64,000 nucleotides of DNA, from NCBI GenBank assembly GCA_948144175.1, contig CANXME010002665.1:1-64000 (forward strand), read 5' to 3'. This stretch comes from Closterium sp. NIES-65 (lineage: Eukaryota > Streptophyta > Zygnematophyceae > Desmidiales > Closteriaceae). Within the stretch, counting starts at the first letter, position 1. Each line of letters opens with the position of its first letter. Below, piece after piece: positions 1 to 13,058 of the stretch. Below the pieces are notes generated by a model. It did no database searches. It was not told where the DNA came from and saw only the letters and a list, made by a program, of their open reading frames with translations. A program made the translations under genes and the position numbers.

Positions 1-1439
1 TCTTCCGCGTGAAGACCGCAGTGGTCGGAACGATCGAGCCGCTTTAAGCGCGCCCTGGGTGGTGCGTGGCTATGACCAAAGGCATGGGATCGACTTCGAC
101 CAGACGTTTGCTCTGGTCAGTCGCCACAATAACCTCCGTCCGAATCCTGCTTGCCATCGTCAGCCGTAAGACACCTGCCTCTCCGCAAGATCGACGTCAA
201 GAACGCGTTCCTGTACGCGTTAGTAGACGCCGTAATCTACGTGGAGCAGCCGCATACATACGGCGAAAGGGACTCGCGCGTATGTCAACTGCTGCGAGTC
301 CTTTACGGGATCAAGCAGGCACCGAGGCTGTGGCAGCAGTATCTTCACAACATTCTGCCTGGAATCGGGTTTCAAGCAGATGCCGCACAATCCAGGGATG
401 TACCGCCGTGATTTCCGCGTGAATACATTCTCCTAACGGTCTAACGTCGACGACCTGCTCTACACGGGATCAAGCAACGAGTTACTCGAGCAGTTCGAGT
501 AAAGCATGGCTGGGCGCGTCGACATCACGTGCAACTACGAGGTGAAGCAGTTCTTAGGCCTCAACATCTCCTACGCGCCTGAGGCCATTCACCTCTCAGC
601 GGCCAAGTACGTAGCGGAGTTTAGGAAAGCGATTCAACATCTCACCTGCACCGCTCTCCACTCCCTACCGACTCCAGGACCGAACCACAAACCTGACAAC
701 AAAGCCCTATCCCCTGCTGGAGTCAAATTACCAACAGCAGCTGGGATGCCTGCTCTTTGCCTCTCTCACATGCAGGCCTGACCTCTACTACATCGCAAGT
801 CAGCTGGCCCAGTACTCACGCAAACCAACGGCTAGAAATCTTCTTGACTGCAGCGCGCCTATAGTTTCTTCGTCTCAACGCCCAAGATTTGGCTGTGCTA
901 CCTCAACTGCACCAACCCCCATCATTCAACCTCATCGACTACGTGGACGCCGATCACGAAGCAGATCTCGAAAATCGACGGTCCAGGACTGGCTTCCTGT
1001 CCGACTCGAACCAACGGGACCAATCTCCTGGAACTCGCAGAAGCAGAGTTGGTTGCCCTGTCGTCAGCCGAAGCGGAATTCATCGTAGCAACTGCAGCAG
1101 TTCGCGAAGGCCTCTACTTGGAGGAACTTCTGCAGGAGGCGAAAATTCGAACTTTGCCCACCTTCGTCTTTACTTTACTGCGACAACCAGAGCGCGTTTC
1201 GCATCGTGAACAAACTGGTTTCTTCAACCGCACCAAGCACATTGCGCTGCGTATTTCTTCGTGAAGGACGAAGTGGACAAGGGCAAGGTTGACTTGACCT
1301 ACTGCCCCCGACTGGTGACATGGCAGCAGACTTTTCTCACGAAGCGACTGCTGCCACGCCAGTAGTATCAACACACTGCTCCTAACTCAGCGGAGTGGTC
1401 AAGCAGGTCAAGTCGAGCTGCGGCCAGCATGAAGGGGGG
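1..1439 (+). pseudogene. Decayed Ty1/copia pol remnant (RT to RNase H)
   Basis: This is the 3' part of a Ty1/copia polyprotein, cut by the window edge. In different frames one reads the reverse transcriptase stretch KIDVKNAFLY and LYGIKQAPRLWQQYL (about 190-360), then a damaged YVDD region near 440-460, then QFLGLNISYAPE (about 548-583). The RNase H pieces are DYVDADHE near 937-960, LSSAEAEF near 1058-1081, and NRTKHIALR near 1228-1254. At least four frame changes and several stops break it, so it is not functional. Its sequence is closest to element C further right in this window (same IKQAPRLWQQYLH block), not to the short-LTR elements A, B, D, E and F. It ends in a purine-rich tract just before a long terminal repeat. 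Confidence 0.85.
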
Positions 1440-1875
1440 TGTTACGAATAGTAATGCTTGAACATCACAAGTCACTCCTCACCGCCAGCTAAGGAAACAC
1501 GCTGTAACGAGAACGAATGAGAGGAGTCAGAATTGACTCGAAGCGCCAGACCGTTTAGGGTGGATCTGGCCGTCGGAGCAGACGGCATCAGGCAGCTGCA
1601 GTTAGGAGGAATTGGGCGGGAACAGTTTCGTAACTGTACGCGCCACACGGTTGGGAATGAACTTGAATAAGGGAATGTACCCCTTAGAGTACATGGCTAG
1701 CTAGGTCGATTCATATTCCCCTGTACTCTTATTTATATCGCTGTATTTGCATGTTTAAAATCATCTCAAGAATTTTACATTCACTCTGCTATTGAGGTCA
1801 ACTCACTTAGTCTATCTATCTGCGTGCGAACCTTCCCGAGGAGATCCTGGCAGCGTTCATCTTTTGATCGCAGCA
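1440..1875 (+). mobile_element. 3' LTR of the copia remnant
   Basis: A polypurine tract (aaggggggt region, 1431-1439) is followed by TGTTACGA, a typical LTR start. A plausible end is the GCAGCA near 1875, giving about 436 bp, close to the 446-bp LTR of element C. The right border is a guess from TG...CA logic because the left LTR lies outside the window and no target duplication can be tested. Confidence 0.55.
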
Positions 1876-3281
1876 GGAATGATGGGATTATGAATGTGGG
1901 TGATATAATAGAAAACCCTAACTAAGTTGTACTCACTAAGGCACCTCATTACAACCTATTGCAAATAACAACATTTGACACTTTAAAGCTTCATCGAATT
2001 CGCAGATTATTATGTCACATCGTTCTGTGTTATACATCGATCGCTAGCCCACTCTCTCGCCTACTTTGTGAGGGCATATAATTCTATTGGGTTCCAGTAC
2101 AGTGTTTCTATACGATGAAGTAGGGTGCTACGGAAGGGAATACATAAATTCCTTGTAAGATCTATTGGAGCGAAGTAACGGAATTCAGATTCTGTACTCT
2201 ACTAGGTTTACACTCGTTATGTGCTCCCTCAACAATTACGAAACTTGACTTTCCAACCTGCCTGATTCTATTTCCGTAATTCATCCTTCTCATATACAAC
2301 CCCCCACAAGAGGACAACGGAACAACGGTGCCTGAACTTGAGTTTGGCGGGAAAACTGCCGCGAACCGTTCCCACCAAACCTACCTCAACGGTAATTCGG
2401 AGCAACAGGTGGACACCACCCCTGAATGGCGCGGGCTTTTGAACCACCACCCCGTTCGGATCTCCTTGCCAAGAAGCTCAGGGCCACCCGAAGCACCTAA
2501 ACGAAGCCAGAAGCCAAACCGAACCTCTCGCTGCTTCACCTGTGTGGTTGGTTGCTGCATCCGTGTCGCTTTGTTCTGGGCTTGGCAGGCCAAGCCGCCT
2601 GCCCCTTCCCTGACAAGGACATATGGGAGCCCTCCAAGGGCTGGCGGGTGTTTCTCACACCAAGCAGCAAATCTGCAAGGCGCGGGCAGGCACTGCCTGT
2701 TGCTTATTGCATACGGACGTTCTACTGGGCTGGCCACCTGCAAAACTAGCTTCATTTCTGCCCGAGTTTAGCTTGTGTTCAGAGTAGGCTTTGGTCATCG
2801 GCTTGGCAAGCAGCCCTTGGGCTTCCCTCGCAGTTGCCAGTGTCTGCTGCGCTGCTGCGTGGTGCTGCTTGTTTGGGGGACGGACCCGCTCTCATGGAAG
2901 TCCCTGACATGGACTTAGCTACAGTGTCTTAGCTTATTTTGCAGGACTTGACGGCTTATGTTTCCTGTCAGACTCGTGACTTCCACCAAGCAGCCATAAG
3001 AAGAGCGATGCAACACTGACTGCTGAGCATTACACTGCTCGCCAAATCGAAATAATTCTGCCTGTTCTTGGCTGTTACTTAGTCGCGACGTTTGTCCAGC
3101 TGACGGAATACCTGGCTGCATTTGTATACTAACCTCACCAGTAAAAACTAACCTAGCTCCACGAATAAGAACATCAGTAGGCTTTCCAGGGGAAAAATAG
3201 TTCCTGAATGCTAGCGAGATAGATACGATTCTTATTAGCAAGTAGTTAATGTTATTTTATACCCGACCAAGACATGCGATA
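1876..3281. other. Intergenic, nothing recognised
   Basis: No credible coding frame, RNA gene or repeat was found. The open frames around 2270-2770 overlap on both strands and encode unrecognisable peptides. The right part should contain the promoter and 5' leader of the MYB gene, but no TATA box or other element could be assigned. Confidence 0.5.
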
Positions 3282-3449
3282 ATGACGGATAACCGTCCGT
3301 ACATGCCTAGCGTGGCAGGAGCGTCAGGAGATCACGAAACGCTGACCAGTTATCCCGAGCCTCATGGCAGCGGAGCTCCGCAGAGCAGCGGGGGGTACGA
3401 GATAGGCCATTCCAGCGGCATTCCGCGCGACAAGGAAGGACGTGCTTAG
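3282..3449 (+). other. Short ORF, possible upstream ORF or 5' exon of the MYB gene
   Basis: A 56-codon ORF begins MTDNRPYMPSVAG and ends in TAG at 3447-3449. It lies upstream of the first recognisable MYB exon. A good donor (gactgg then GTGAGTG, near 3470) follows it, but the ORF stops before that donor, so it cannot simply be spliced in frame to the exon at 3702. It may be a 5' UTR upstream ORF, or the true first exon may use a weaker donor. Confidence 0.25.
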
Positions 3450-3701
3450 GACGCTGCCTCCCGTGACTGGGTGAGTGTGGCTTCACATTAGATGCGAGCC
3501 CTGACTAGGGGTACCGAAGCCAGAGTACAGCTGGTTGCTTTTCGCACGACCGCTACGTGACAGCTCAGTCCTAGTCGTCGCGGCAAGGCCAATCCGTCGT
3601 GAAGAAGATGCGTGATGCTGGCTTTCGGAAGCACGTCCGTTCACGCTCCCGCCGCTGCTCATTCCTCTGTTCTTCCGTGCTCCCCTCTGCCTCTCCTGCA
3701 G

Positions 3702-6700
3702 CCCTACGGGCGGACCCACCCGCCGGTCGTCGAGAGGTGGTTGGACCGCCGAGGAGGTATGCACCCTCGCAGCCGTACCCTCCACCTCGCACCCTACCCT
3801 CGCATCCATACCACTTCGATTTCACTAAGCAGTTGGCGTAGGCAGCCTGTACGCTTCGGCCGGGGAAGGCCAGAAAGTATTCCGAACGCCATCGAGTCTG
3901 CTTCTTCGGCGGTTTCCTTTGTTTCTTACAGCTCATGTTTTTAAGAAAAAATGCTTCTGAGTCCCTTGACTGTTTCGTGTGCGGGCAAAGTCATGTCATG
4001 GCTGGATAAGACTGACGCTCGCCTCTTCCCCTTCTCCCTTTCCTCCCGTCTTCCTTCGCGTCAGGACGAAATCCTACGGCGAGCAGTGCAATGCTATAAG
4101 GGCAAGAACTGGCGTAAAATAGGTGAGCCTTTTTTACGTTTTGTGATGCTAGCGAAAAGTGTGCCGCAAAGGTGATAGCGTCGGATGTGTGTAACATCGT
4201 GTTAACGGCTTGCTGTTGCTTTCGCCTGCGATCCGATCTCCCCTCCCCACCCGGTTCGCTACCAGCGGAGTTCTTCCCCGACCGCACGGACGTGCAGTGC
4301 CTGCACCGATGGCAGAAGGTGCTCAACCCCGACCTTGTGAAGGGTCCCTGGACCAAAGAGGTACGCTCTTAGATCAAGCGGGTGGAGGGCCGGACCAAGC
4401 ATGTCGGCACGTTGGATCGAGCAGTCAAGGGAAGAGGCAGTTTGTCAAGCTGGGTGGAGCTGAGAGAGCCGTCTCTCAGCGCGCCGACGTTTCTCACTTG
4501 CGTCGCTCTCGTTCTTCGGTTGGCCGATGCTGCCGATCAAGCCTAAACTCAGATTCGGAAAGACGTTCTACGCAGCAATGTTAGCAACGGCCTGGTACCG
4601 AGCAGGTCGTCGAACCTCCTCCAATACTCCTGACTGCTCATGTCGTGTCTGCCTCGTTTTCCTCTCTTCCAGCCTTGCCCTCGGCGCGGCACTGTGCCAC
4701 CATTATGACGCTCATCGCGCATCGCTCATCGCTCATCGCGCATCGCTCATCGCTCATCGCGCATCGCGCATCGCTCATCGCTCATCGGCCATCGCTCATC
4801 GTTCGTCGCTCATCGCACCGCACCTCATCGCGCGCATGACTCGTGTGTCCGCCGCCGTTTCCGCCCTTTCCCCGCGCGCTGGCAGGAGGACGAGCGCATA
4901 ACGGAGCTGGTGGCGCAGTACGGCGCAAAGAAGTGGTCGCTCATCGCGCAGCACCTGCCGGGGCGCATCGGCAAGCAGTGTCGCGAGCGGTGGCACAACC
5001 ACCTGAACCCGGGCATCAAGAAGGAGGCGTGGGGCGAGCACGAGGACGTGCAGCTCATCAAGGCGCACAAGCTCTTCGGCAACAAGTGGGCCGAAATCGC
5101 CAAGTTCCTGCCCGGCAGGTGCGTGCGGGGTGTGGGAGTGCCTGCGTTTTCTGGATGCGTTTGCAGTTGGTCGGGAGGGGTATCCGCATCTCGTCGCGCG
5201 CGTGGTAGGCTGGTTGCCTGTCGTGCCTGTGTTCTCCTGCAGGCTCGTCCCGCGGTATTGGTTGAAAGCGCGCTCAACCAGCGCGCGCATCCAGTCAGCG
5301 CGCGCCTGCGCACCCGTCTGTGCATCCACTCGCCTTGCCGCCTCCGTGCATCCGCGCGTGCTTCCGTTACTCATCTTGTTTGTCCTGCTCCTATCCCCGC
5401 TTCGTTCCCCGCGGACCCTTCCCCCTTCCCCCTCGGCCCGGCAGGACGACAACTCGATCAAGAACCATTGGAACAGCTGCATGAAGAAGCGCGCCGAGCT
5501 CTGCACTCTCGCGGACCTCCTCGCGCTTCCGCCGTCACCCGGGCTCCCCGAAATCCCCATCTCCGCGGAAGTGCTGCAGGCCGCGCGCGAGGGGAAGCCG
5601 CTTCCGCCCATCGGCGGAGACGGCGTCTGCGGGAGCGGGAGCGGGGGAGAGGAGGAGGAGAATGGAGGGGAGGAGGTTGATGACGATGCGGAAGCGGAGG
5701 AGGGGGCGAGAGGGGCCGAGGTTAAAGGGAAGGGTAAGGGGAAGGAGCGGGCGGGGGAGAGGGAGAACGGAGGGTCGCAGCAGGGGGAGGAGCAGATGGA
5801 AGTGGCGGTGGGCATGCCTGCGCTGCCCCGAGGCCACTTTCAGGGGAACGTTCAGGTGCTTCCGCAGCAGGTGGTGGTGAAGCTAGAGATGATGGAAGAG
5901 CAACGTCGGCAGCAACAACGGGAGCAGGAGCAACAGCAACAGCAGCAACACGACCAGCAGCAGCAGAGAGCTTATCCAACTGTGTCTGGCAGTCGTCCAG
6001 GCGTGTCGTTGTCCCGTCCCTCACCATCCGACGCCATCCCAAACCCCTCTTGCACGCCTCGCTCCGCCGCCGCCCCCAGTCCGGCTCAGCCTTTCCGCCA
6101 GCGCGGGTGCCAGCCCCCCCACATCCCCGGAGAAACACTCCGCCCCCTCCGCGCGCCTGTCCCTTTCCGGACCTCCTGCTGCCCGCCCCGGCCAAGCGCC
6201 AGTGGCGAGCGGCCCCAATCCCATGTCCAGCGGCTCACAGAGAGTGAGCGGTGCCCCTCTGCGCGCAATGCAGTGCGCCTCAGGCGCAGCCCCAGCCCCA
6301 GACGCAGGGGCCGGCGCAGACGCAGGCACAGGGGCAGGCGCAGGTCCAGCCAATGGCGCCGGGCGTACACCTGACGAGCGGCCGCTGTCGCGTGGGGCCC
6401 ACCAGCCGCACCATCACGCTGCTAGGCGGCAGACTGCCGTCCGCCCTGGCGTGTTCTCCCGAAGAGAAAGGACCCCGCCCTGATGGGGATGAGGAAGGCG
6501 ATGGTGGCAGTGGTGCTGGCGCTGACGTGGCACACGGTGGAGTGGCAATGCAGGGCGTGGGGCAGCAGGGTGCCGTGGTGCAACAGGGGGCCATGGTGCA
6601 ACAGGGGGCCATGGTGCAGAGTCAGCAGCAAGCTCAGCCGAACGGTCACTACCAGCACCAGCCAGAGCAGCATCAATATCAGCATCAGCAACAACAGCAA

Positions 6701-9700
6701 CCACAACTGCAGCAGCAGCAGCCGCAGCTGCAACAACAACAGTCGCAGCTCCAGCAGCAGCAGCCGCTGTGCTCACGTGAACCTCCGCCAGCCAGCAGCA
6801 ATTCCTTTCCGCGCTGCCCGCCTCCCTACAGCGCCCCCGCGCCCCTCTCCATCAACGCGTGCGCGCCTCTCAACTCCGTCGCACCCCTCCGCATGCCCTC
6901 AGCGCAGCCCCCAGCCATCGCAAATGCCCCCCGCTGCGCCAGCATGCCCGCCAGCAGCGCCGCGCCCCCCCATCCCCCCACCAACTCTGGCCCCCCGCTC
7001 GCACTGGGCTCCGCGCTTCTGTCTTCTGGTGCGCCCAACAGCAGCGCGCAGGGGGGAAGTGCGGAGCCGAGTCTGCTGCGCATAGCGTGCAGCAGGCCGC
7101 TGAATGCGCCTGGCGGGATGGGCATGACCCGCAGCAGCAGCAGCAGCCAGCCACAAGCCATGCAGCCGTGGCCGCAGCAGGCGCAGCAGCAGCATCAGAA
7201 CCAGTCAGGGTTTGCGCCCCTAAGGGATACCTCACGTTATGCTGCCCCCACATCTGCACCGGTCCCTGCTCGCCCGGCGCTCACTCTACCTTCACCAGCC
7301 GTCCTCTCTGCTGCCCCTCTTCCCGCTCCTGCTGCCGCCCCTGCTGGCGCTCCCCCCAGCGCTGCCCCTGCGTCCTCGTCCTTCCTGCACCTGCCCTCGC
7401 GCCCCGCTCTCACCCTCCCCCAAGCGCGGCCAGGGCCCAGCCAGCAGCAGGCGTACCTGCCTCAGCAGCAAGGGCCCATGCCGCACACAAGCTCCACGTG
7501 CGCACCTCAGCAGCAGCAGCAGCAGCAGCAGCAGCGCCAGCAACCGCCGTCACAGCCTATGTATTATCAAAGCCAAGGGCAGCAAGCATTTCAACCACCG
7601 CAGCAGCAGCCACGGCAGCAGCAACAACAGCAGCTACTGCAGCAGCAGCAGCAACAGCAGCCACCGCAGCAGCAGCAGCAGTATCAGAACGGGCCAATGC
7701 CACCATGGCAGCAGCGGGGTCTCCAAATGCCATCCTGCCCTCCCCCTCCTCCTCCCCGCGCCCCTCCACCACACTCCATCATCGCCCCCTCTTCCTCCGC
7801 CTGCGCGCCCACACCCGCCCGCTCACCACCACCACCGCCACCAGCTTCGGCTGCCTTCACTGCCGGCCCCACGCAGCCCCAGTACGGCCAGCAGCCCCGC
7901 TGCCGCTGCCCCATGCCCCACCCTGCCTGCACTCCCTGCTGCCCTCCTCCTCCTGCTCCTGCCCCTGCTTCTGCTGCTCGCCCTGCTCTCTCCTTGCCAT
8001 CGGCCTACTCCACAGGTCCACTGCACGTGCATCAGCAGCAACAGCAGCAACAGCAGCAACAGCAGCAACAGCAGCAACAGCAACAGCAGCAGCATCAACA
8101 GCAACAACAGCGACCTGTTCACATGGCACCTCAAACCGCACCGCCAGTCCCAGCACCAGCACCACCACCAGCAGCAGCTGCAGCAGCAGCAGCAGCCCCA
8201 TCCCTGTTGTCCGTGCCTCTCATGCCCACTCAGGCACCAGCAGCAACACCGGTGGCACCAGCGTTATCAGCACCACCAGCACCAGCCTCAACAGCGGCAG
8301 CAGCAGCAGGACCACCTCGAGTTGCCCCTGCTGCTAACACTCCCTCTCCGCCCCCCGTTGCTATGCTAGCAGACACCAAACCCCAAATCCTTCCAGGCAG
8401 CCGAAACTCTGTAACGGGTGGCAGCAACGCTGTTCCAAGCGGTACCACATTGGCAGGCGACGCTGCAGCACAAGGGCGCGCAGCAAGCCGTGCAGGCGGA
8501 GCCTGGGAGTCCAGGGTGGAAGTGAAGGCGGAGAGTGACGGCATGCGAGGGCGCGAGGGGGCGGAGGAGGAGGAGGCGGCAGCGGTGCAGCGGCTGCTGA
8601 GTCTGGACGGGGCGGCAGCAGAGCCGCTGTTCCAAGCAGCGGAGCAGGCAGTGCATGAGTACCATGCGACTCAGGGCTTCCAGGGCAGTCAGGGCGGCCT
8701 TGCATGCGAGGCTGGATCCGCGGTGACTGATGCAGGAGCGACTGGCCCCACCACCGCCGCCGCCGCCGCTGCTGCTGCCGCGCTGCTGCGAATACTCCCA
8801 CTCCTGCGTCTGCTGCGGCTGTTGCAGCAGCAGCAGCAGCAGTGCCAGGGCTGGTGACGGTGGAGAGGGCAGTGGAAAGGGCGGTGGACGATTCGCTCTT
8901 CTACGTGCCGCCGCAGCTGGACCACCTCGATGCTGCGCCCTCCACTGCTGTCTCCTCCGCGCCCCCTCCCCTCGTGCCCCTGCCCCCCCTCTTCGACTCG
9001 TTCCTCCTCAGCCCCACCACCGGCCCCGCCCTGCCTGCCTCACCGCAAATCACCGCTCTCAACCTCCCCTCCTCCTCTGCGCAGCCCTTCTCCTCGCCTC
9101 TCGGCCTGCGCCAGATGCTACCTCCTCTGCCGTGCACCGGCTGCCAGACCCCCAGGCAGATGCAGCCTGCCGCGCCCTCTGCGGGCTGTCAGACGCCAGT
9201 GAACGCCATCTTCTCAGGCCTCTCGCCCTTCCTCTCTGGCCGCAGCCCCCCCTCGTGCGCTGCCTCGCTGTCCATGTCGTGCCTGCTGCTCAGTGCTGGC
9301 CGCTCCCTGGACGGCCCTCCTTCCATCTTCCGCAAGCGCAGGAGGGTGGTTGAGGTCACTGCCAACGCTTCTGCTGCCACGCCTCCACCTGCTTCTCGTG
9401 TTGCTGCTGCGGCTGATAGTGCTGCTGCTGCCGATGATGCTGACGGGGCTACTGTAGGTGCCGCAAAGGGCGGGGAGGAGCGGGGGGAGAAGGGAAAAGA
9501 GGGTGGAAGAGAGGCGGAGGGAGTGTTGGAATCGGGCAGGGTGCTGGCTCTGCTGAGGGAGCAGCCAGAAGGGCTGGGCAGTGCACAGCGCAGAGCAGGG
9601 TCAGCGGGTGCAGAGGAGGCCCCCACTGCAGGTGGGGCTGGAGAAGGCGGTGTCACTAAGGGGAGTGATACATGCGATGTTGACCGTGACGGGCGTGATA

Positions 9701-12700
9701 AGGGCGGGCTGCTTCTGCGGATGGGCAATGGTGCTGACAGTAAGGATGGTGGCAGCGAGAATGAGAAGGGGAGTGAGAGTGGTGTAAAGGTCGGGAATGA
9801 GAAAGGGAGGGGCGGCGAGGGGCTGCGGCGTGAGAAATCGGGCGAATGGGGCCTGGATGGCGAGAGCAGCCCGCAGAGGAGTTTGAAGTGTGAACGCCCC
9901 GCGTGCAGGCGGGCAGCTGTGAAGGATGGCCGTGCAACCGACCTGGGGGACAAGGAGGAGCAGAAGGAGGAGGAGGAGGAAGTGGAAGTGAAGGAAAGGG
10001 AGGGAAAGCAGGAGGGACCGGGAAAGGAGCAGGAGGAGGAAGAGGAGGAAGCACAGGAGGAGGAAGAGGAGGAAGAGGAGGATCCGGCTGATTTCGCTCT
10101 GCCTGCAGCTGCCATTGACGGTGAGGATGGAGAGGGGGGCGTTCACTGCGGGCCGGTGACGTGGACGCTGACACGTGGCAAGAGCGTGAGCCCTGAGGGC
10201 AAGAAGCGCGCGCGAGAGGGCGAGGAGGATGGGGTGCAGGCAGGGGCGAGGGGAGGAGGCGGCATGGGAGGAGCAAGGCCGGAAGGGAGAGTGTCTCCGA
10301 GGAAGCAGCTGAAGCTGGATGGGGAAGTTGCGACGGTGGCTGCTTCTGCTGGCGCTGCTGGCGCTTCTGGTGCTGGCAATGGGGCCCTGCCCCTGAGCCG
10401 TGTGCTGCACTTGGAGCTGGATGCGGCTGCTGACACCCACATGCATGACGCCATGCATGGCAGCAAACCCAGTCATGAGCTCACCACGCCGCACTCAAAG
10501 AAGCACGAGCAGCAGGGTGCATCCTTGAGCAAGCCGCTCTCCTCGTCCTCCACCCTCCCATCCCCCCCGCTCTGTGTTTCTGCCTCGTCCACTCGAGATG
10601 CCTCGTCCCCATCATCCCTCGCGCCCGTACCCTCCTCAGACACCCCCTCTACCGACTCTCCTGCTGCCACTGCGCCTGCGCATGCTGATGCTCCTCAGCC
10701 CACATCTGCACCTGCTGCCCCTGCTGCTGCTACAGCAGCAGCACCACCATTACCAGCGTCACTAGCAGCTGGTGCCGGGGCAACAGTGGGAGTGGTGGGG
10801 CGATCGCGTCTGGGTACAGTTCCTGTGGTGGCCTCCCCTAGAGTGGGTCCGCTGCGGTCAGGAGTGGTGGAGAATGGTGAGAAGGTGGGGGCAACGGAGG
10901 AGGGGAGTGCAGACGGGGAGAAGGAGCGGCAAGAGAGCAGGTGTGTGCAGGGCACTGGTGCCAGCGGTGCAGACAGCAAGCCGTGTGACTCTTCTGACAC
11001 TGCTGTAGCTGCTGCAGTGAAGGTTGGGACCAAGGCAGGCAGCACCACAGCAGCAGGCTCACACAAGGGTCCGGCCCTGAAGGCACAGACGAGGAGGCTC
11101 ATCCGCAAGGTGCTGCCTGGGGGAGGCGTTGACTGGCAGGTGGCGGCTGTGGGGCCTGGGCTCGCCAGCCTCAGGGGCATCCTGCAGGCTGCCTCCGGTG
11201 CACCACCGCCCCTCACAGGAGCCCTGCCCTCGCACATACGCACTGGCACTGCTGGGGGCACAGGGGCAGCAGCAGCAGGAACAGCAACAGCAGTGGCGGT
11301 CCCTGCAGGGCCTTTTGGATCCGGGCGCCTGCTGTCCTCTGCAGCAGCTGCAGCAGCAGCTAAGGCTCGGCCCGCACCGAGGGAGCTTTGCTCGCCGGAG
11401 CTGGCAGGTTCAGGTGCGAGCGTGAGCTACTCAGGGTGCTACAGCAGCTGCAGCGGCAGCCAGTCGTGCATGAGCGGGGCGCTGTCCCCCTCAGTGACAC
11501 CAGCGACCTCCCCTCCTGCGGCATCCCTGATGGCCGCCATAAGCACCATGGCCTCTGCCACTGTCACGTCTGCTGCTGCTGCTGCACCGCCTCCGCCCCT
11601 GCAGATGCCCTCACCTGCGCAGCCCCAGCTGCCCCTTGTTCATGGGAAGGGAAGCAGCAGGGCCGGTAGTGCGAGGGTGGCCCTGACTACTGCTGGTAGC
11701 AGTGGCGGTGGCACTGCTGCTGGTTCTGCTGCCAGTGGTGCTGAGTGTGCGTCTGCAGAGGCTGGTGATGCGGCAGTAGCAGAGGTTGGTGAGACCATGG
11801 CTGAGGGGGGCTCACGTGCTGCCCATGGCCACACTGCTGCTTCTGCAGCACCTGATGCAACACCTGGTGCATGTGAGGTTGACCCGCTTGAGTGTGCTGA
11901 GGCAGTGAGTGACGTGGACGCAGCAGTGGCAGCAGAAGGCAAGCCATGCATGGCACTGCCATCACCACAAGCGCCACAGCACAAGGCACCAGCAACACAC
12001 AACGCCTCCACGTCTCCTCCTCGCCCGCTGAAGCGCCCCTTCTCTGCTGCTGACAATGCCGACCCACCAGCTGATTCCAGTGCTGCTGCTTGTGGCTCTG
12101 CTGGTGCTGCTGAGGGTGGCGCCGGTGGTGGTGGAGCGAATGGCGGAGAGGCAGGCTCAGCAGCGGGGGGAGGAGGAGAGGAGGGTTCAGAGAGGAAGGT
12201 GAGGCGGGTGCGACCGCCGCTGCACCGGTGTGTGGGCAAGCCGCAGCAGCAGGTGCAGGTGCAGGGGGAAGGAGAGGGCGAGGGTGGAGAGGCGGAGGGA
12301 GAGGCAGCAGGCGGTTGTGCTGGTGTGTTGTCCCCACCCCCTCTCAAGCGCGTGGCAGCAGTGCGAGCAGCAGCAGCAGGGGAGGGGCAGGGGAACAGCT
12401 TGGGCCGAGCAGAGGCAGGAGAGGGTAATGGAGGATCTACTTTGGTGGGAGGGGGTGAGGGGGCAGCAGGGTCGGAGGGGCAGTGGGTGTTGCAGGAGGT
12501 GGGGGTGGAGGGGTCGCTCTTCTCCCCAACGCCGCCTTCACGTGCGGGTATGGCGGGCGTGGCATCATCACTCGCCTCACCCATGTCGCCCTTCACCGCT
12601 CGCTGGCTCTCGGTACGTTGCTCCCCTGCTCAACCCCTCTGCTTCAACACTCATTTCCTCCCTTTCCCCGCCTCCCTTCACTCTCCTGCATCTACTATCC

Positions 12701-13058
12701 CTCCCATACTGCTACCACGCTGTCCTCCACTGCCCTTGCCTTCTGCCTGGCCCACCGCCCTTATCTCATCCATCTTGCCTGTCCCACTGTTCTCCCCGCC
12801 CGTCTTCTCCCCCGCTCCTTCCAGCCTGTGAGGCCGCAGGCACTGGCATCGCTTGACGTCTTCCGCTGCAGCACGCCCGCGTCGATGCGCAAGGCGGGCT
12901 TTGCTCGCTCCCATGCGCACTCTCACGCAAACACACACGCGCCCATGGTGGATGGTGACGCTGCTGACTGTGACCTGGCAGCGGGCACTGGGCTCAGCAA
13001 GACCACGTGGGGCGAGCCCATCAGCCCTGCCAGCTACCTGCTGCGCGAGTACCGATGA
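3702..13058 (+). CDS. MYB3R: Three-repeat MYB transcription factor (MYB3R type), 5' end unresolved
   Basis: This encodes a nuclear DNA-binding protein of the plant R1R2R3 MYB family, known in plants for control of G2/M genes. Likely exons are 3702-3756, 4065-4122, 4266-4360, 4886 to 5118 or 5122, 5445-12612 and 12825-13058 (TGA). R1 runs from GGWTAEE to HRWQKVLNP, R2 from KGPWTKE to HNHLNP, and R3 from KKEAWGEHED to NHWNSCMKKR. Each repeat has three regularly spaced tryptophans. The C-terminal region keeps two motifs known from plant MYB3R proteins: SPLGLRQM (about 9094) and PSIFRKRRR (about 9316). Between and after them lie long Q, A, S, P and E/K tracts, making the protein several times the usual length. 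The frame changes near 6110, 6300 and 8760 fall in C-runs or CAG/GCC microsatellites and may be assembly indels or small introns. The R3 splice (PGR to DDNSIKN) keeps frame only with a donor at 5123. The start codon was not found. Confidence 0.85.
4706..4835 (+). repeat. 9-bp minisatellite in a MYB intron
   Basis: About fourteen imperfect units of gctcatcgc, with variants, fill the intron just before the R2/R3 exon. That exon itself contains one copy of the word cgctcatcgcgca, coding for part of WSLIAQ near 4937. The array may therefore have grown from exon-like sequence. Confidence 0.85.
7500..8115 (+). repeat. CAG/CAA microsatellites coding polyglutamine
   Basis: Runs of CAG and CAA codons at about 7507-7545, 7600-7682 and 8033-8113 encode polyglutamine inside the long MYB3R C-terminal exon. 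Similar shorter runs occur at 5905-5970 and 6640-6765. The same tracts read as polyserine, polyalanine or polyleucine in other frames, which explains the many overlapping open frames here. Confidence 0.9.

Noticed and set aside
2328-2771. 147-codon ORF as a gene
   Set aside because: No recognisable domain, overlapping open frames on both strands, no splice or promoter support.
6422-8925. Minus-strand ORFs rich in L, A, V or W opposite the MYB gene
   Set aside because: They are antisense shadows of CAG, GCC and CCG repeats in the MYB3R exon and show no domain or splice logic.
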